Positions 1 through 13,260 of a DNA stretch of 64,000 bases are shown one piece after another (the first letter of the stretch is position 1; each line of letters begins with the position of its first letter). The stretch comes from Hippopus hippopus. Taxonomy: Eukaryota > Mollusca > Bivalvia > Cardiida > Cardiidae. Where the stretch lies: positions 20,923,558 to 20,987,557 of the forward strand of contig OX328112.1 in the NCBI GenBank assembly GCA_946811185.2, in the 5' to 3' direction. The position numbers and the translations under genes are program-made. The notes beneath the pieces are model-generated. The model had not been told where the DNA came from and ran no database searches. It saw nothing but the letters and a program-made list of their open reading frames with translations.

Positions 1-39
1 CATTAACACACAATACACTGGAGCAACATTTTAACAATT

Positions 40-403
40 ATGTCTCACTCACTGCAAGCAGACTATAGAAAAAAAGCTTTTCAAAACATTGTGGGAATGT
101 TTTCTACCCATTTACAACCAAATTTCATAATTCCAGCCACATTTAAGATGTCATCTGCAACTGCTCTCAATTCAGAATTGACTAAAATTTGTTATTTGGT
201 AATGAGTTGACCCCTTACCACACAATCCCGTGTTTTAACAACCCTAAGGAAGAAGGCTTTTGAAAACATTATGGGAAAAGGAGAAAATGCTGGTGTTTTG
301 ACACCTCCTAGAGATACGGTACATTAGTTTTTGAGTCATGTTTGTCATCTGCAGGTGTTTTGAATTTGGACTTAGTCTGCAATGGTTTGGTAAAGAGTTA
401 AGG
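40..403. repeat. Two adjacent family D palindromic MITEs
   Basis: A degenerate copy (about 40-212) abuts a better copy (213-403). The diagnostic parts are TTACCACACAATCCCG, the GAAAACATTrTGGGAAAAGGAG arm, and an end in TTTGGTAAAGAGTTAA. The central second arm is lost in both. Confidence 0.6.
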
Positions 404-539
404 CAAAGAAGTCTCATGGATGATTAAAAAAAAAAAAATCAGATGCAAGAGAGAAGACAACAAAATTTTGACTCATCAAAATTGGAACCAACTGATCAAT
501 TTCTGAGACAGATAAAATGTGGTTCAAATTTAGGGATTT

Positions 540-672
540 TTATTAGAACCGGTAGAAAACATACATGTTTTTGGAAATGGAGAAAATGCTGGTTACCAGC
601 ATTTTCTCCTTTTCTCTCAATGCTTCCAAACTGAAGAGGGTCATTAAACTTGAGATTGTGTGGTGAGGGGTT
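540..672. repeat. Family D MITE, partial
   Basis: Contains the perfect core AGAAAATGCTGGTTACCAGC with its complement and ends GTGTGGTGAGGGGTTAA. Confidence 0.6.
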
Positions 673-1263
673 AATTTATCAGACTGCAGTTATTCTTGTG
701 GCTTCATGCCAAATATTACCCCTGACGAGACAAAAAAGGTTGCATATGTAACAATTCAATACAAGGGAAGTAAATCAAGAGCACAGAGAAATTATTACAG
801 AAACAGTTACTTTTACATTACGTTGTAAAATTCCCTTTTCAAACTACGAAATACATGTATCTTGTTCCAACTCATTCATTTATGAAAGTGCATGTAATCC
901 TTAAGGTAGAATTTTGAAAGTGTGAGAAAAATTTTTGGTGCACACTTAATGTGCTGCTGGTAATCAAAGTAATATACCAATGAACACTATTTTATTCACC
1001 GTACTATTTTTCAACACATAAGCATTGTATTATTTACTCTGTGCTTTCTTGATCATGGATTCAGTGGGACAAAATTGATTGTCAACCTCAATGCCTGTAA
1101 CAGTTGTATTGTTTACTCAATAGTTACAGCTATACCAGTAAATCAATTACCAAAACCAGCTCAAAAGTTGCAGTTATTGATTAGTCCTCCTGAGCTAATT
1201 GACCTATTGACAGACATGCTTCAATAGCAAACCAAACCGTTTGTCAGGCAGTGGGAGATATTT
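673..1263. other. No gene seen
   Basis: AT-rich sequence without a supported ORF, splice pair or recognised repeat. Confidence 0.5.
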
Positions 1264-1410
1264 TTCCTTATCAAAGTAGGGCAAATCCTCATCCAAGTGG
1301 GGCAAATCCTCATCAAAGTAGGGCAAATCCTCATTCAAGTGGGACAAATCGTCATCAGAGAAGGGCAAATCCTCATCAAAGTGGGGCAAATCCTCTTCAA
1401 AGTTGGGCAT
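1264..1410. repeat. 21-bp minisatellite, about seven units
   Basis: Units resemble GGGCAAATCCTCATCAAAGTG. Because 21 is divisible by three, both strands stay open; the minus frame reads acidic heptads such as DLPHFDE. No other gene evidence. Confidence 0.8.
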
Positions 1411-1682
1411 GTAAGACAACTACACACACATTTTTTTTTTCAACTCCATGATGTGTGATGCGTTTCCATTCAGGAATAATTTTTATGAATTTCCTAAGCA
1501 TCCTTTCATGCCAACTAATTATGAAAGCATTCTAGCAATTTCTCAAAAATCTGTGAGTGCAAACATGTTTCACTTAAAATTTCTGTGCCTAATTATTTTT
1601 TCTAGTGTGTGAATTGGCCAAATAACTAGTATTTGCAAATGAATTCACCATGTACAAATTTTCTGTAAAAATTATTTAACTG

Positions 1683-1902
1683 TTTACAACACAATTGCAA
1701 GTTTCAACAACCCTGAAGGAGATGGCTTTTGAAAACATTGCAGGAAATGGAGGAAATACTAGTATCCAGCATTTCTCCATTTCCCACAATGTTTTCTACC
1801 CTGTCAAAGGACTTTGGCTCTTTGTATCACTTTCGAATTAATTTGTCATCTGGAGCTTTCAACTTGGAAGAGTCTAGAATTTGTTGTTTGGTAAAGAGTT
1901 AC
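1683..1902. repeat. Family D MITE
   Basis: Left GTTTACAACACAATTGC, central palindrome around ACTAGTATCCAGCATTTC, right TTTGGTAAAGAGTTAC. Confidence 0.65.
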
Positions 1903-1956
1903 AAGGGCTGTTTCTTTCGTTCATATGACAAGGCAGTTTTTCCAATACTGTTTTAA

Positions 1957-4900
1957 ATATTCAAGGTAACAAGCAGTGTGGACTAAGCTCTATGGCCTGA
2001 CAAAATAAGACAGGGAAGGTATCAAGAGATGAGCTACAGAAAGGACTTGCAGACTATTTAGCTGTCCCTTCCACAAGTAAACACCTCGAAAACACGAAAA
2101 AAGAAAAATCAACAAATGCAACAAATATCCGGGTCTTGTCAGACAAAGTCCCAATTCCGAATCAGCAGAGTAACAGGGAAAGATCCAAAAACGTGTATAT
2201 CAGTAGCTTTAAAAAGGCATTTAAAAAAGTGACCCACAAGATTTTTGTATGACCCCTAAAAATTAGGAACAGGGGTCACAAATGACCCTCAAAAATTTGA
2301 AGCTGGCAGAAACACTGGAGCAATTGCCTTGTAAATGAGATGTCTGGAGTGGGAGTTCCTCACCCTCTGGACTTCGTTTTTCATGAAAACTACAATCATT
2401 ACGGTAAACTTTAGCCAAAGTTTTGCCCACATAGATGAATAAAAAGGATCAAATCAGTTAAAACTTGTGACCACCCTTGATTTTCACACTTTCTGATTGA
2501 TAGTGTCGGTTGGTACCAACCAGTTTCTAACTACCAATGCAATTACTGGCATTGTTTGGTGTGTATTTTCAATTAATAAATCAAAGAGACAATTTGACAA
2601 TTTCAAATTTCTTAAAACATTCCACAAGGGATGAATGAATGATAACGGTCTCAAGTTCTCCGAGTGATTTGATCTGCAGAAGGGGAAATCACTCCAATGA
2701 AATAAAAAACCAAATACAAAAACAACAGATTAGTTTTTTTTCCATGTGTTTATTATAATACATGATATAATGGTACATATATTTATCAGGGTTCCCATTC
2801 ACGTACACATGTGTGTGAATCATGTACAAAACATGAAAGTCTTGTACTATATTTCAAAGTAACCTTGTCTAATACATGCATGTCATGCACAGCAAAAGTG
2901 AATAATGTCCCACATAAAATTTTAAACTCCTCCGATCACATACATGCATGTTGACAAGCACAAAATCATGAATCAAAACACTGACTGAAAACAAACTTCT
3001 ATCAGGAGTAAGATTATTTTTAGAAATCAGAAATTCCAATGGATAGTGCATGTACTATTAATAGCAATCTGTACAGACTCAATAATTTCGCAGGATTTTC
3101 CTTCATCGTGAGCTCCTAATGTAAATATTGCCATGCAGTACCACACTAGTAATTTCATGGGCTCTTAATTCACACGGAACTGCAGCATGGGAACATCGTA
3201 AACATTTTCATATTAGGGAAATACATTCCAATGATGTTTTAATTCCATTCATTTTAATGCTTTAACAATCGACTTAACATTTTAACCTAAAATAAGACTC
3301 ATAGTTTAAGCCAGTTTTTGACGCTAAAAAATATCTGCCTATCATCAATCTGACGCATGATATCATTGGCTAGAGCTTCATATAAATTAGCTCGTGTGTG
3401 TCCGGCAGAAATATGGGCTTTAATAAACGCAATCAGTATCAAATTTTAAGGACACACATGGCTCTGTTTATCACAGCTAATCTAGGTGGCGAGTCATCTA
3501 TGAAAATGTGTCAAAGATGTTAATTCACTTTTTTAGTGTAAAATAACAGGTTTTACAGTTACCTGCTACCCTAATAGACAAATTCATATCAAATCATGCT
3601 GTAACACTTTTCCAAAAATCAAATGAATTGAAAAATAGATCAATGAAAACATGTGACCCATGACACAAGAAAGGTCAGTTTGACACCGTCCGATCAGAGA
3701 CACTTAAAACTGTTTTGTCATCTTAAACATTGCATTAAAACAGTAATTTACACAAATCTCTGTATAAAACCATAAGTGGAAGATAAAATCTCTGTTTAAC
3801 AATGAGTAAACAAAAATACTTCTTTTATAAACATCTATTTATATCGATCTTGGCCTATTCATCAAACATTGTAAAATTAAATAAAATTCTATATCTAAAT
3901 GACTGAATTGATTGGAAGAGACAGACTTCTTATTCAGTAAGATTGCCTGTCACGTATTATGTAATTAAATTTAGAATTAGAAAAAGAATAATTAACATTA
4001 ATGAAATAATACAGCAAGGCCAACATAGACATTAAATTTATGATAACTACAGTAAACTGTTTTTCTTCAGGTAATTAATCATTTATTGGTAAAAGGAAAG
4101 TTAAACCCCGAACTTTTTCAGAAAACCCCCAGTTTTTCAAATTTGTTAATCTTGGGGGTGATGAAAACCCTTAGTCTGGAAAAGCTATGGGAACCCTGAT
4201 CTATAGATGAATGACATTGTACATTGACCAAGGGTATTGGCCGCAGCCTATGGGTTGGAGCGGCCTATACTATATATTTTATTTCTAAAATGGTTAAAAT
4301 GAATGGATGCGGCCTATACAGTGCAGCAGCTTATTGTCCGAAAAACACACTACTGTACGCGAATGGGTCGATAACCGAAACACTTCTTCATCTTTTTCTC
4401 ATGCCATCAATTACGTTGGTACACTGTCCTGAAACATGCTGTGTTGATATTATCATACACCGGAAAATGGTTTACTGAGTAAAGTAGTTATTCTGTATGA
4501 TGGTGGAATTTACCATCATCCACGCACTTATTGGCATAAAGGGTCAATAATAGGTGCATTGCTCTAGAATTCATCAAACAAACTTGTGGAACAGCAATGT
4601 ACCGAAGTGTGCAAGATGGTACCTGCAAGATGGCTCCGGACTTTTTTGTCCCAAAACCAATTCATCCCTGGGCTAGTTTGTCCCTGGGTTTATTTGCCCT
4701 GGCTTGTTATCCTTCGTGTTGGAATGTACAGTGCTATGTGCCTTCTAAAAGAATTGTTATTTTTCATATTAAAGTACTTTAAGTAAATCTTATCAATGCT
4801 TTGTTTTTGCCTTTCTCTTAGTCGTATTTTGAAGTATCGTCTATTCTACAAGATACACGGACAAGTTTTGCCTTTTGTTGAAGAAATATCATTTACCATG

Positions 4901-5570
4901 GGGTTGTTCAAACATATGATTGTATGATAAAAACTATGATAAGGAACGAGCACAGAGTCTGTTTGTTTAATGTTGTTGTTCAATGCCTTATTCAATGCTG
5001 TTTTCAGCATCATTGCATTTATATTGTGGCAGGCAGCACTGCACCACCTCTTGCCTACAGCTTACCATCCTACAACACACTAAACTGAAAACCCATATCT
5101 ATATCCATTAAAAGTTTTCTTTACTTTACTTTCTTCTCTAAACATAATGATGGGGATGACAAATTTGTGCAGTTATATATTTTTAGGTCGAGTAAAATGG
5201 TCGGGGATTATGTACAGTTTACACCTGTTTTCATTTTATACCTGTCAAAATCAGTGAGGTATCCACTATTAAAGATACCCATTTACTCATTTTAAGCCAA
5301 ATATAACCATTTTCTTTGATATTTTATCAAACTATAGTCATTCTTGTGGCTTCATGACAAATATTACACCTGGCCGTTGCAAGATTGTATAGATTACGAT
5401 GGATAAAAAATGTAACTTTGGACTTGGCTCCTATACACTTGTTCAATCGAGGATACCACATTATGCTTGTCACATGACTGTGTACGACCTTTGCCTTGCA
5501 TTCACGTAACTGGCAAGAAAGTGGAGCCGAGATACACTACACAGGTCTACTGCCGCAACAATCTATGTCA
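1957..5570. other. Long gene-free stretch
   Basis: Only short scattered ORFs, all below 90 codons and without family motifs. A short inverted repeat with GTGACCC/GGGGTCAC lies near 2231-2287. No exon, RNA gene or intact element could be supported. Confidence 0.5.
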
Positions 5571-6657
5571 CAAAAACCCAGCAGTTTTTTTTTCCCAGTT
5601 TTGGGAATGGGTCCGAAACCAGGCAAATTGGGAAAAATGCGTCGTTTTCTCCAAAATTGGGAATTCACATGATAACACTGAATCAAGTTACTGATTACTT
5701 GTAACGGATACTTTTAAATTATTTGATCTAAAGTCAAAGCATTATGCACCAGAAATTCAAAACCTAGAAAACAAATTAATGTCCTTACAGAAAAAAAAAT
5801 GTCCGTTTCTCATGCTGTTGAAGGTGTCAATAGCACTGTCTTTTTTTTAGTGTGTGAGGGGATTTAAGAGTTGACCCACGAATTTTGTCGATGACCACTG
5901 GTCTACATTTGAACCTACGCACCATTGAAAGTCGGATTTAATATCAGTTTCATTTTGGGACGATGCTAATAGTTGCATCATGATGCTTTTATATTTATCT
6001 TCAACTTGACTGGACTCATCAGTCTTCTAAAGGCCAAACTCTGTAGGGAGTTTTGAACCCTTTGGTTTGATTTTTCTTTCTATTTTATTTGCAGTTGTGG
6101 CTCATTTCGGACTTCGATCGCTAAAGAAAGAATTTTCAGCAAATGCACATGGCGCTAAGAATACCGACAAATCGCAATTTTTTTTTTTTTGGCTACACAA
6201 AAACATAGACAGCACACTGCATTGTATTTGATGATCGCTATGGAGATTGCTGAAACACATACACTTGGCCCCGGCCTCTACCCGATAAAGACTGAAATTT
6301 GGTTATCAAAGACTAGCACCAGTTTACTGAAATAAACTGTTGACATACGTCACAGTTTTTTTTTTGTTGATTATTACTTTGGGAAACTCCCCCTTTTTGA
6401 CCAATGAAATCGCTGATATTTGGATTGTTTATGTTACGTATTCTGAACAATTTGCCGAATCCACGAATCAAAATTTCAATCCATCACAGAGTCATTTTGA
6501 AAACCGACACCCAGTCCTTGCTTTGGAATTCGTTTTGGGGAATTTTCATGCGCGATTCTGGGAAAAATGGTAGCATAAACTTTTTTTTCATAAAGTTTCA
6601 GTGAAAACCATAGATGATATCACTCGTAGATTTTGACCGGCTTCACCGCATGTACCC
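5571..6657. other. Gene-free stretch with hAT-like fragments
   Basis: CAGTTTTTTTTTCCCAG and AATTGGGAA motifs near 5580-5680 resemble the termini of the following elements. A TTTGCAG-preceded open stretch at about 6094 has no donor or family signal. Confidence 0.35.
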
Positions 6658-7720
6658 CAGGGCTTTTTTTCCAAAAATTGGGAAGGGGCCTTAGCCTTTC
6701 ATTTTGGGAAAAATCAAACTGACTTTCAAGGTACACCAATAAAACAAATTAATGGCAGTGTACATACGTACAGTAAATAGAAAGTGAAACAAATTCAACA
6801 GTCACACTTTAACTGCTTAAACTATGGCCAAATATCTCACAGCATTTGCACATATAGGCTTATAGCCCTTTTTAACACTACTGTGGTATACCTATGGGTG
6901 CCGGAGTTTTCCGGCAATCATATGATACAAGAGAATCACTATCCGTGGAAGTAACAAGGCTAGGCTTTGATATTATGTCTGGAGTTGTAGAGTTTGCATC
7001 ATGTGCAGTGGTAATAATTGACGGTCTAGTCTTCAGACAAAGAATTTGAACGTTTCACGCCTAAAGTAAAAAGGCTGCGCTAGCCTTTATCATCTGCAGC
7101 CCTTTTAACGAACTTTTTGTAATGTTTCCCGGTTCTTGACATGTTATACTTGGATACAGCGTGTTTGTTTTTTTTCTAAATATGTTGACTGCAACCGAGT
7201 AAGAATTTGTTCCACATTGTTAAGAAAACTTCTTTTGTCAGCTGTAAGTTTTTACGAAAGACAAACAATTATATATAACATGTCAAAAGATTTAATACTG
7301 AATGATAGAGAAATGACAACAGCGTTCAGTCTACATGCGGTGCTATAATGCGCAAAAAATAACTCGGTTCGGTTCAGACTGCCTCCATTAAACAAACCAA
7401 ATGGCGCCAAGAAAACGCAACATTTCGGCCGTACTGCAGCTGAGTCATTTCAGTACAAATCAATAAAAAGCCTGCTTTCGGTTTCAGTCACTGCTAAATA
7501 ATGAAAGTTTTGTGTCTGGTCATTCAAAACAGCTTTGAGAAATTGGTATTTTAACTTGGGAATTTCAGTATCATTTCATGAGAAATTCTTCCAGCAAAAT
7601 TGGGAAATTCTTTCAGCAAAATTGGGAAATTCTTCCACCATAATTGGGAAAAAATTATGCTTTTTGCAACTGGGAAGTCACCGAATATCGGCCTCAATTA
7701 TAGAAGGAAAAAAAGCCCTG
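6658..7720. mobile_element. hAT-like nonautonomous element
   Basis: Ends CAGGGCTTTTTTTCC (6658) and GGAAAAAAAGCCCTG (7720) are inverted copies, followed inward by repeated AATTGGGAA motifs. CAGGG termini are typical of hAT transposons. There is no transposase ORF, and the flanking 8-mers do not match, so it may be nested or old. Confidence 0.5.
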
Positions 7721-7904
7721 CACCTGTTTATTGATGGTTGGCAATTTGGGAACCATGGAAAACTGTTGATATTACAGTGACTTAAATAAGTTTATGTGAT
7801 AGCATCCTTGGGCGGCCAGCATACAGAAAATCTTCAAAGTAGTTCACTTTTACACAAAGATTGTCCTTAACAAGCAGATCTGAATTATCATTGGAACATC
7901 TATT

Positions 7905-8927
7905 CAGGGCTTTATCCAGGCATTTTGGGAAAAGGCCCCTGGCCAAATTGGGAAAAAAAATCATTGACAAATGTCAAAATTAGGAAAATAATATCGACAA
8001 AACATATAAAGTTAGGAACACATTTAACCTTACAATAAACTTAATAAGGTATTTAATGTACTACTGAATCAACTGTTAAAATTAATTGTGGAGAGGAAAC
8101 TTCACACTAGATTTTTGCGTCATACGAGTTCGGGTACATGTATCGATAGTCTCACAGCCATACCGATACCAGCTATTTAATTAACATCGTGATTTTATGA
8201 CCCATAACTGATGACTTTTTTGTCCGAGTATGCATTTCCTTGTTTTTGATAGAGAGTATCTATTTCGGCCAAGGACAAGTTATGTTCACCTTTTATATGG
8301 CCCATTCATAATACACAAAGACAAAGCACAACCACGCGAAATTTGAGAGGGGAAAAAAATCAGGGTCTAGATAGGCCAGATATTTTTCAGAACTTCGTCC
8401 TGGATCAGGGCTATCAATTTAGGAGCTGGATTTCTTTATTCTTGCCTCAGAAATATCGCTTCGCTGCAAAACATGAGGCAGTTGCCGAGAAGTGAACAGT
8501 TGTCTGTAGTTTTTTTGTATGAGTAAACCAAAAATACGGCAGAAAAAGTGTGCCCAGTCTAAAATTTGATAAAGTAGAACGGTTTACAGCCACAAAATCG
8601 AGTCAATGCATGAATCAATTGAAAATATACAGACGCAGACTATAGTTCATTCGCCCTGAATAGTTTCGCACCTAAAATACGACAATTGTCGATTTCCTGC
8701 TTGTACTGTGGTCAGTGCCCTCAGTCAATGAATTTTGGCAAGTAATTTAGTTAAAAATGAGTCAAAACGCTCTAATGAGGGAAAACCCTGGCTGATACAT
8801 CAGATGATTTTCTTTTTCTAGCATCTAATTGGAAAAAAAAATTTATGGAATTGGGAAAGAAATACACTTTTTTCAATTGGGAATGGGGCCGAAATTCGGC
8901 CCCGCAAGAAAGGAAGAAAATCCCCTG
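7905..8927. mobile_element. Second hAT-like nonautonomous element
   Basis: Begins CAGGGCTTTATCC with CATTTTGGGAAAAGGCCCC just inside, and ends GGCCCCGC...ATCCCCTG, with AATTGGGAA motifs near both ends. CTATT flanks both ends (a partial target duplication at most). No ORF of note. Confidence 0.45.
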
Positions 8928-9132
8928 CTATTCTAAATTAAAGTAATTCTGAATTTATTTTCGGGCATTGGACCTTTTACTTTGACCACTGAACAGGTCT
9001 GACCTCCATTTTGACAGGTCCTTCGGACCCTCACCTTGTTTTTGTCTGCAGGTCCATCTCCATTTCAGTAGGTCCCAGACCTTGGACCAGCACTATTTTT
9101 CAGCCCTGCTTAGGTTGGCAGATACATAAGTT

Positions 9133-9191
9133 AGGATGAACAAGGCCGGATGAACGAGCCCAGATGAACAAGCCCCGGTGAAGAAGCCCAG
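9133..9191. repeat. 14-15-bp tandem repeat
   Basis: About four units of GGATGAACAAGCCC-like sequence, decaying to GGTGAAGAAGCCCAG. Confidence 0.6.
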
Positions 9192-9203
9192 TTACAAAAA
9201 AGC

Positions 9204-10140
9204 CTGTAAGATTACCAGACGCACAAGATTACCCAACACAGCGGTATTGAAAATTTGTTTATTCATTATTTCAAAATCACACAAGGAAATGTGATCCCCT
9301 GTATTGACCCATTTATTTCTGGAAAGCGGGTTAAAACTGATCTGCAAAATTTTACATCTGGAAAAAACTCTGCTTCTATGGTCCTATCCGGATACTGTGT
9401 CCGATCCGGTTACTTTACAAGCCCGTTTCGCCCTCTTTTCGGAGCAATTTGAGAATGGGAGAAAGTGTGCCAATTTTTAATGTGAGATGGAAATTCACTT
9501 GATAAATAGATCTTATGGTAAACTCACGGAATTATGTTTGTCATACGAAAAAGTAGAGTTTTTCTCACAGTTACACCTCTTCTCGTATCTCCTGCCGGCG
9601 TTTCCGTCGCTATTTGTCTTCTTCCACATCAACCGGAAATGTACCAAACACTTCGAGAATCGGTCCAGGTTAAATTCGCTACCGTGATGGTTTTGTTTAC
9701 TCATTTATGAGAGATAGGGTTTTCCAGGTATTTCACTATTTACTCAAAAAAAAAAAAACCAGTCCATTCACTTTTTTGTACCACTACAGCTCTAATTTGG
9801 TCCGATTGTTAAGCATTTAAACGATGACTGTTATTCATCTTTATTGGAATTCCGAGCATGAAAATCGGTAAGTTTTCATTCTACTCTTTAAATGCCGAGA
9901 AGTATCCAAGTTATGCAAAAATTTGTGTGGTCCGATATTTTGTGACCGCACTGGGTGTAACGAATTTTTTTTAATCAGACCGATAAAGAAACTGATAACA
10001 ATTGGCTTCATGCCGAAATACAACGCGGAAACTCCATGTCACCCATTATCCTGCAATACGGGGTAATATCTAAAAATAGATCGTTTCTTTTGTATATATG
10101 CGATTTGTCATTTAGTTCTGAAATAACTCCTTGTCACGTA
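9204..10140. other. Gene-free stretch
   Basis: Non-repetitive, with one minus-strand open frame of 63 codons (9704-9513) rich in K, N and C and no family resemblance. No convincing exon. Confidence 0.4.
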
Positions 10141-10366
10141 AACCTTTATCACTTAATCCCGAGTTTCAAGGACCCTGAAAAAGAAGACTCTTTTGAAAAC
10201 ATTGTGGGAAAAGAAGAAAATGCAGGCAGCCGGCATTTTCTTCTTTTTCCACAATGTTTTCTACCCCGAAAAAAAAAATTTAAAAATTTGAGTCACAATT
10301 AGATTGTCGTCTCAAATGCTTTCAATTTGGACAGGTGTAGAAAATTTGTCGTTTGGAAGTGAGTTA
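10141..10366. repeat. Family D MITE
   Basis: Contains ATTGTGGGAAAAGAAGAAAA, a complementary arm after AGGCAGCCGGC, and right end TTTGGAAGTGAGTTAA. Confidence 0.65.
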
Positions 10367-10438
10367 AGATAAATCTTCAGATGACGGCTTTAGAAAACTC
10401 ATCGTCAAATTTATACGTATAACCAACTTTATTTAAGG

Positions 10439-10675
10439 CTTACCTCTTTACCAGATGACTAGATTTCAGACTTGATTACATGAAAGCATTTGCAGACAAC
10501 AAATTAAATGAAGCTCAAATGATGTCTTAGACTGTCAATTAGGGCCTATAATTGGTCAGAAAAGATTGTGAGAAAAGGAGAAAATGCTGGATACCAGCAA
10601 TTTCTCCTTCTCCCACAACGTTTTCAAAAGCCTTCTTCTTCACAGTCGTTAAAACTCAGTATGGTAAAGGCTTAA
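10439..10675. repeat. Family D MITE (opposite orientation)
   Basis: CTCTTTACCAGATGAC left end, palindrome around GCTGGATACCAGC, right end ATGGTAAAGGCTTA. Confidence 0.65.
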
Positions 10676-10869
10676 AAAGGTCCGCGTGAAAACATTTTGG
10701 TAGAGGCAGATATAGCTCGTTATGTGAAGTTTTCTCTGTGCCACAAAATTTTCGAAAGCTGTTTGCTGGTAGACGAAAAAGTTGTTGTCAGATAAAAAAA
10801 GACATAATAGATCCAAAACCAAATCTGGGATATATTCGAACGGTGCTTTTAAAAGTAGTCTGAATAACT

Positions 10870-11105
10870 AACCCTTTGCCACACAATCCCGAGTTCATTC
10901 CCTGATGAATAAAGATTTTAGGAAAAAAAAAGAAAACATTGTGGGAAAAGAAGAAAATGTTGGTAACCAGCATTTTCTCCTTTCCCCACGATATTTTCTA
11001 TTCCTTCAGCCACAAATTCCATCATTTGAGCAACATTTACTTTGTCGTCTTCAAATGCTTTTAATCTGGACCAGACTAAAATATTCTCGTTTGGGAAAGA
11101 GTTAG
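10870..11105. repeat. Family D MITE
   Basis: CCCTTTGCCACACAATCCCG left end, GTTGGTAACCAGC centre, right end TTTGGGAAAGAGTTA. Confidence 0.7.
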
Positions 11106-11401
11106 TAGTAATTCAGTTTTATTACTCCCTCAAATGTATCACCATAAGGATAATAGGATGGGGCTATGTGGTGCCTTGCCCAAGCAAAATCCTGCACAAA
11201 GTGGCCCTCACATCTGAAGATTGAGCGCAGAAGTTCTGGAACGATTAGGATACAAATCTACCGCCTGTGCATCTTTTTTCTTCGAATAGATTACCATGTT
11301 TTATTTTTTACATGCTCGTGTGAAGCACTGATACCCGTATATGAAAGCCTTCCGCTCGGTTTCAAACCGTAACACCTCTTTTCCCTGCAATTCACCCTTC
11401 C

Positions 11402-11739
11402 CGAGACCAACCCAAACCGGTCTTGAAAGTGGTAGAGCATAGAACTTGTAAACGTCAGGTCTTGGGCCACTTGAGGGTGTGGGTTCGAGCCCCATGGCTG
11501 GTCGTATCAAATTACCAACAGTCTTTCGGATAAGGTGTTAAACCGAGGGCCCATGTGACGTTGCTATATACCGAGCGAGAAAGAACCAGTTGTAACTTAG
11601 GATGGGTTTCGTCCTGTATCTTGCACTATCCCTCGTAACATAACTAACAGCGTTCAGGGAGCGTCACCCATTTGGGCAACCGGTGACGAAGATAAATAAA
11701 TGGAAAATCAACCAATTAATCAATCAATCAATCAATCAA
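11402..11739 (+). mobile_element. tRNA-derived SINE with 10-bp target duplication
   Basis: A tRNA-like head has GTGGTAGAGCAT and a box B GGGTTCGAGCCCC. The tail is (AATC)n. TCACCCTTCC flanks it at 11392-11401 and 11740-11749, a perfect 10-bp duplication. Confidence 0.75.
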
Positions 11740-11932
11740 TCACCCTTCCAGACTGAGCATCGAACCACACACCTTGGCACTGGTAGTATTGAGTGTCACT
11801 GCACCACGCAGCCATTTCTCTAACCACGTTAACCACTGAGCCACTTTGGAGCCACGCAGGAACCCCACCTCCATAAGACGGACCCAGAAACCCGTTTTAG
11901 CAGAGGTCCTCCATGAACACATATACGTGCAT

Positions 11933-12200
11933 ATGAGCCATACTCTGGCAAAAGGGGGCTTAATGGATCTCCGTGATTCACTGTACCAAGCATATCATTC
12001 ACATTATTAAACATCCATAAAATCCGTTTTGTGTACCAACAAACTGAATCATGAGGTAGACTCGTTTTTTGACATGCAGAGAATAGACCAGTGGCAAAAA
12101 GTATCGACTTATGTCAGCCTACGCGGACTGCGCAGGTTGACATGGGTCGATACTTTTTGCCGATGCATCAAGCCCCCTTTTCACAGAGAATGGCTTATAT
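11933..12200 (+). repeat. Family A MITE, nearly full length
   Basis: Ends ATGAGCCATrCTCTGGCAAA and AGAATGGCTTATAT. Near the right end lies a long hairpin whose arms carry AAAGTATCGACTTATGTCAG and its complement. Confidence 0.8.
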
Positions 12201-12326
12201 GTAAGGCATCCTTTGCTCGAATAAGCAGTATACTAGGACTACATCGAAGAACATTACAGGCCTGAAAAGATCAGTCCACCGGGGTACATGTGTATATACA
12301 CTATGTCGTGTTATTTTATAAATTGA

Positions 12327-12584
12327 CCATGTTCTGTGGAAAGGGGGCTTTATACATCTGCAAAAAAAAAGTATCGACCCCATGTCAGCCTGCGCAGACT
12401 GTAATGGGTCAAAACCTTTTTGCTATTTGTAAATTTTCTGCATGTCGAAGGACCATTCGGATCCAGATCTTGTCGATCCATGGAATAAATGGAATTTATG
12501 GATCCATGATTTTGTAATGACTTGCTTAGTATAATGCATCATAGAGCCCCCCCTCCCCCTTTCCCTTTTGTCAGAGCATGGATG
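12327..12584 (-). repeat. Family A MITE, reversed
   Basis: Hairpin at the left (AAAGTATCGACCCC...), GGATCC-rich interior, right end TTTTGTCAGAGCATGG. The hairpin loop is partly deleted. Confidence 0.7.
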
Positions 12585-12670
12585 AGAACATGCGTTTGAG
12601 AATAGCGCCGCGAAAGGTTTGATTGATCATATGCGCAAATAAATTTGATGCTGCAACACTTTCTCAAGGC

Positions 12671-12892
12671 ACGTGCTTTAACCCTTAACCCATAGGCTGC
12701 TAAGTGCGACTCAATGACCTTTTGCGGACAGTGTTGATCCAAGATCAGACTGCACATAACGTGCAGTCTGATCTTGGATCTACGCTGTCCGATGAGATGT
12801 TTTTCTCCAAAAATGAATTTGAAATAGCAGCCTGTAGCTTTTTCCATCAGCCTGTAAGTTTCATTTAACTTTGTTGGCAGGTTAAGGATAAA
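12671..12892. repeat. Family F palindromic MITE
   Basis: Bounded by TTAACCCTTAACCC and GGTTAAGGATAA. The hairpin arms are AGATCAGACTGCAC and GTGCAGTCTGATCT. Confidence 0.75.
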
Positions 12893-12925
12893 TCTACCAA
12901 TAGCTACAAATAGGAACCTTTAATT

Positions 12926-13150
12926 GGCTTGCAACACGCGAAAAGGGGCATTCGGACATTTGCGTAAAGTGTCGTTTCGGATTAACCTACGCAGTCCACG
13001 CAGGCTAATCCGAAACGATACTTTCCGTTTTTATGTAATTTTCTGTTTTCGCAAGTCTGCTGCAGCACAAAATCTAATGTAGTCGTAAAGTGCCGTCTCG
13101 GATTAGCCTGCGCTGATTGTCCGAATGTCCATTTTTGCGTGTTGCAAGCC
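12926..13150. repeat. Family B MITE with internal deletion
   Basis: Ends GGCTTGCAACACGCGAAAAG and GCGTGTTGCAAGCC. The first hairpin is intact; the second is deleted on one side. Confidence 0.75.
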
Positions 13151-13260
13151 AATTATAGTGCGACTCATCTTTTTGCAGGTATAAAAAAAATCACATTATC
13201 GGACAATGTAGATCCAAGATCAAACTGCACGTTCTGTATGTAGTCTGACCGTGGATCTAC

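Noticed and set aside
6094..6180. Possible exon after TTTTATTTGCAG
   Set aside because: One open frame exists but no donor or neighbouring exon, and it runs into a T13 tract.
9513..9704. 63-codon minus-strand frame in non-repetitive sequence
   Set aside because: Odd composition, no family signal, and only a weak internal GTGTAA donor.
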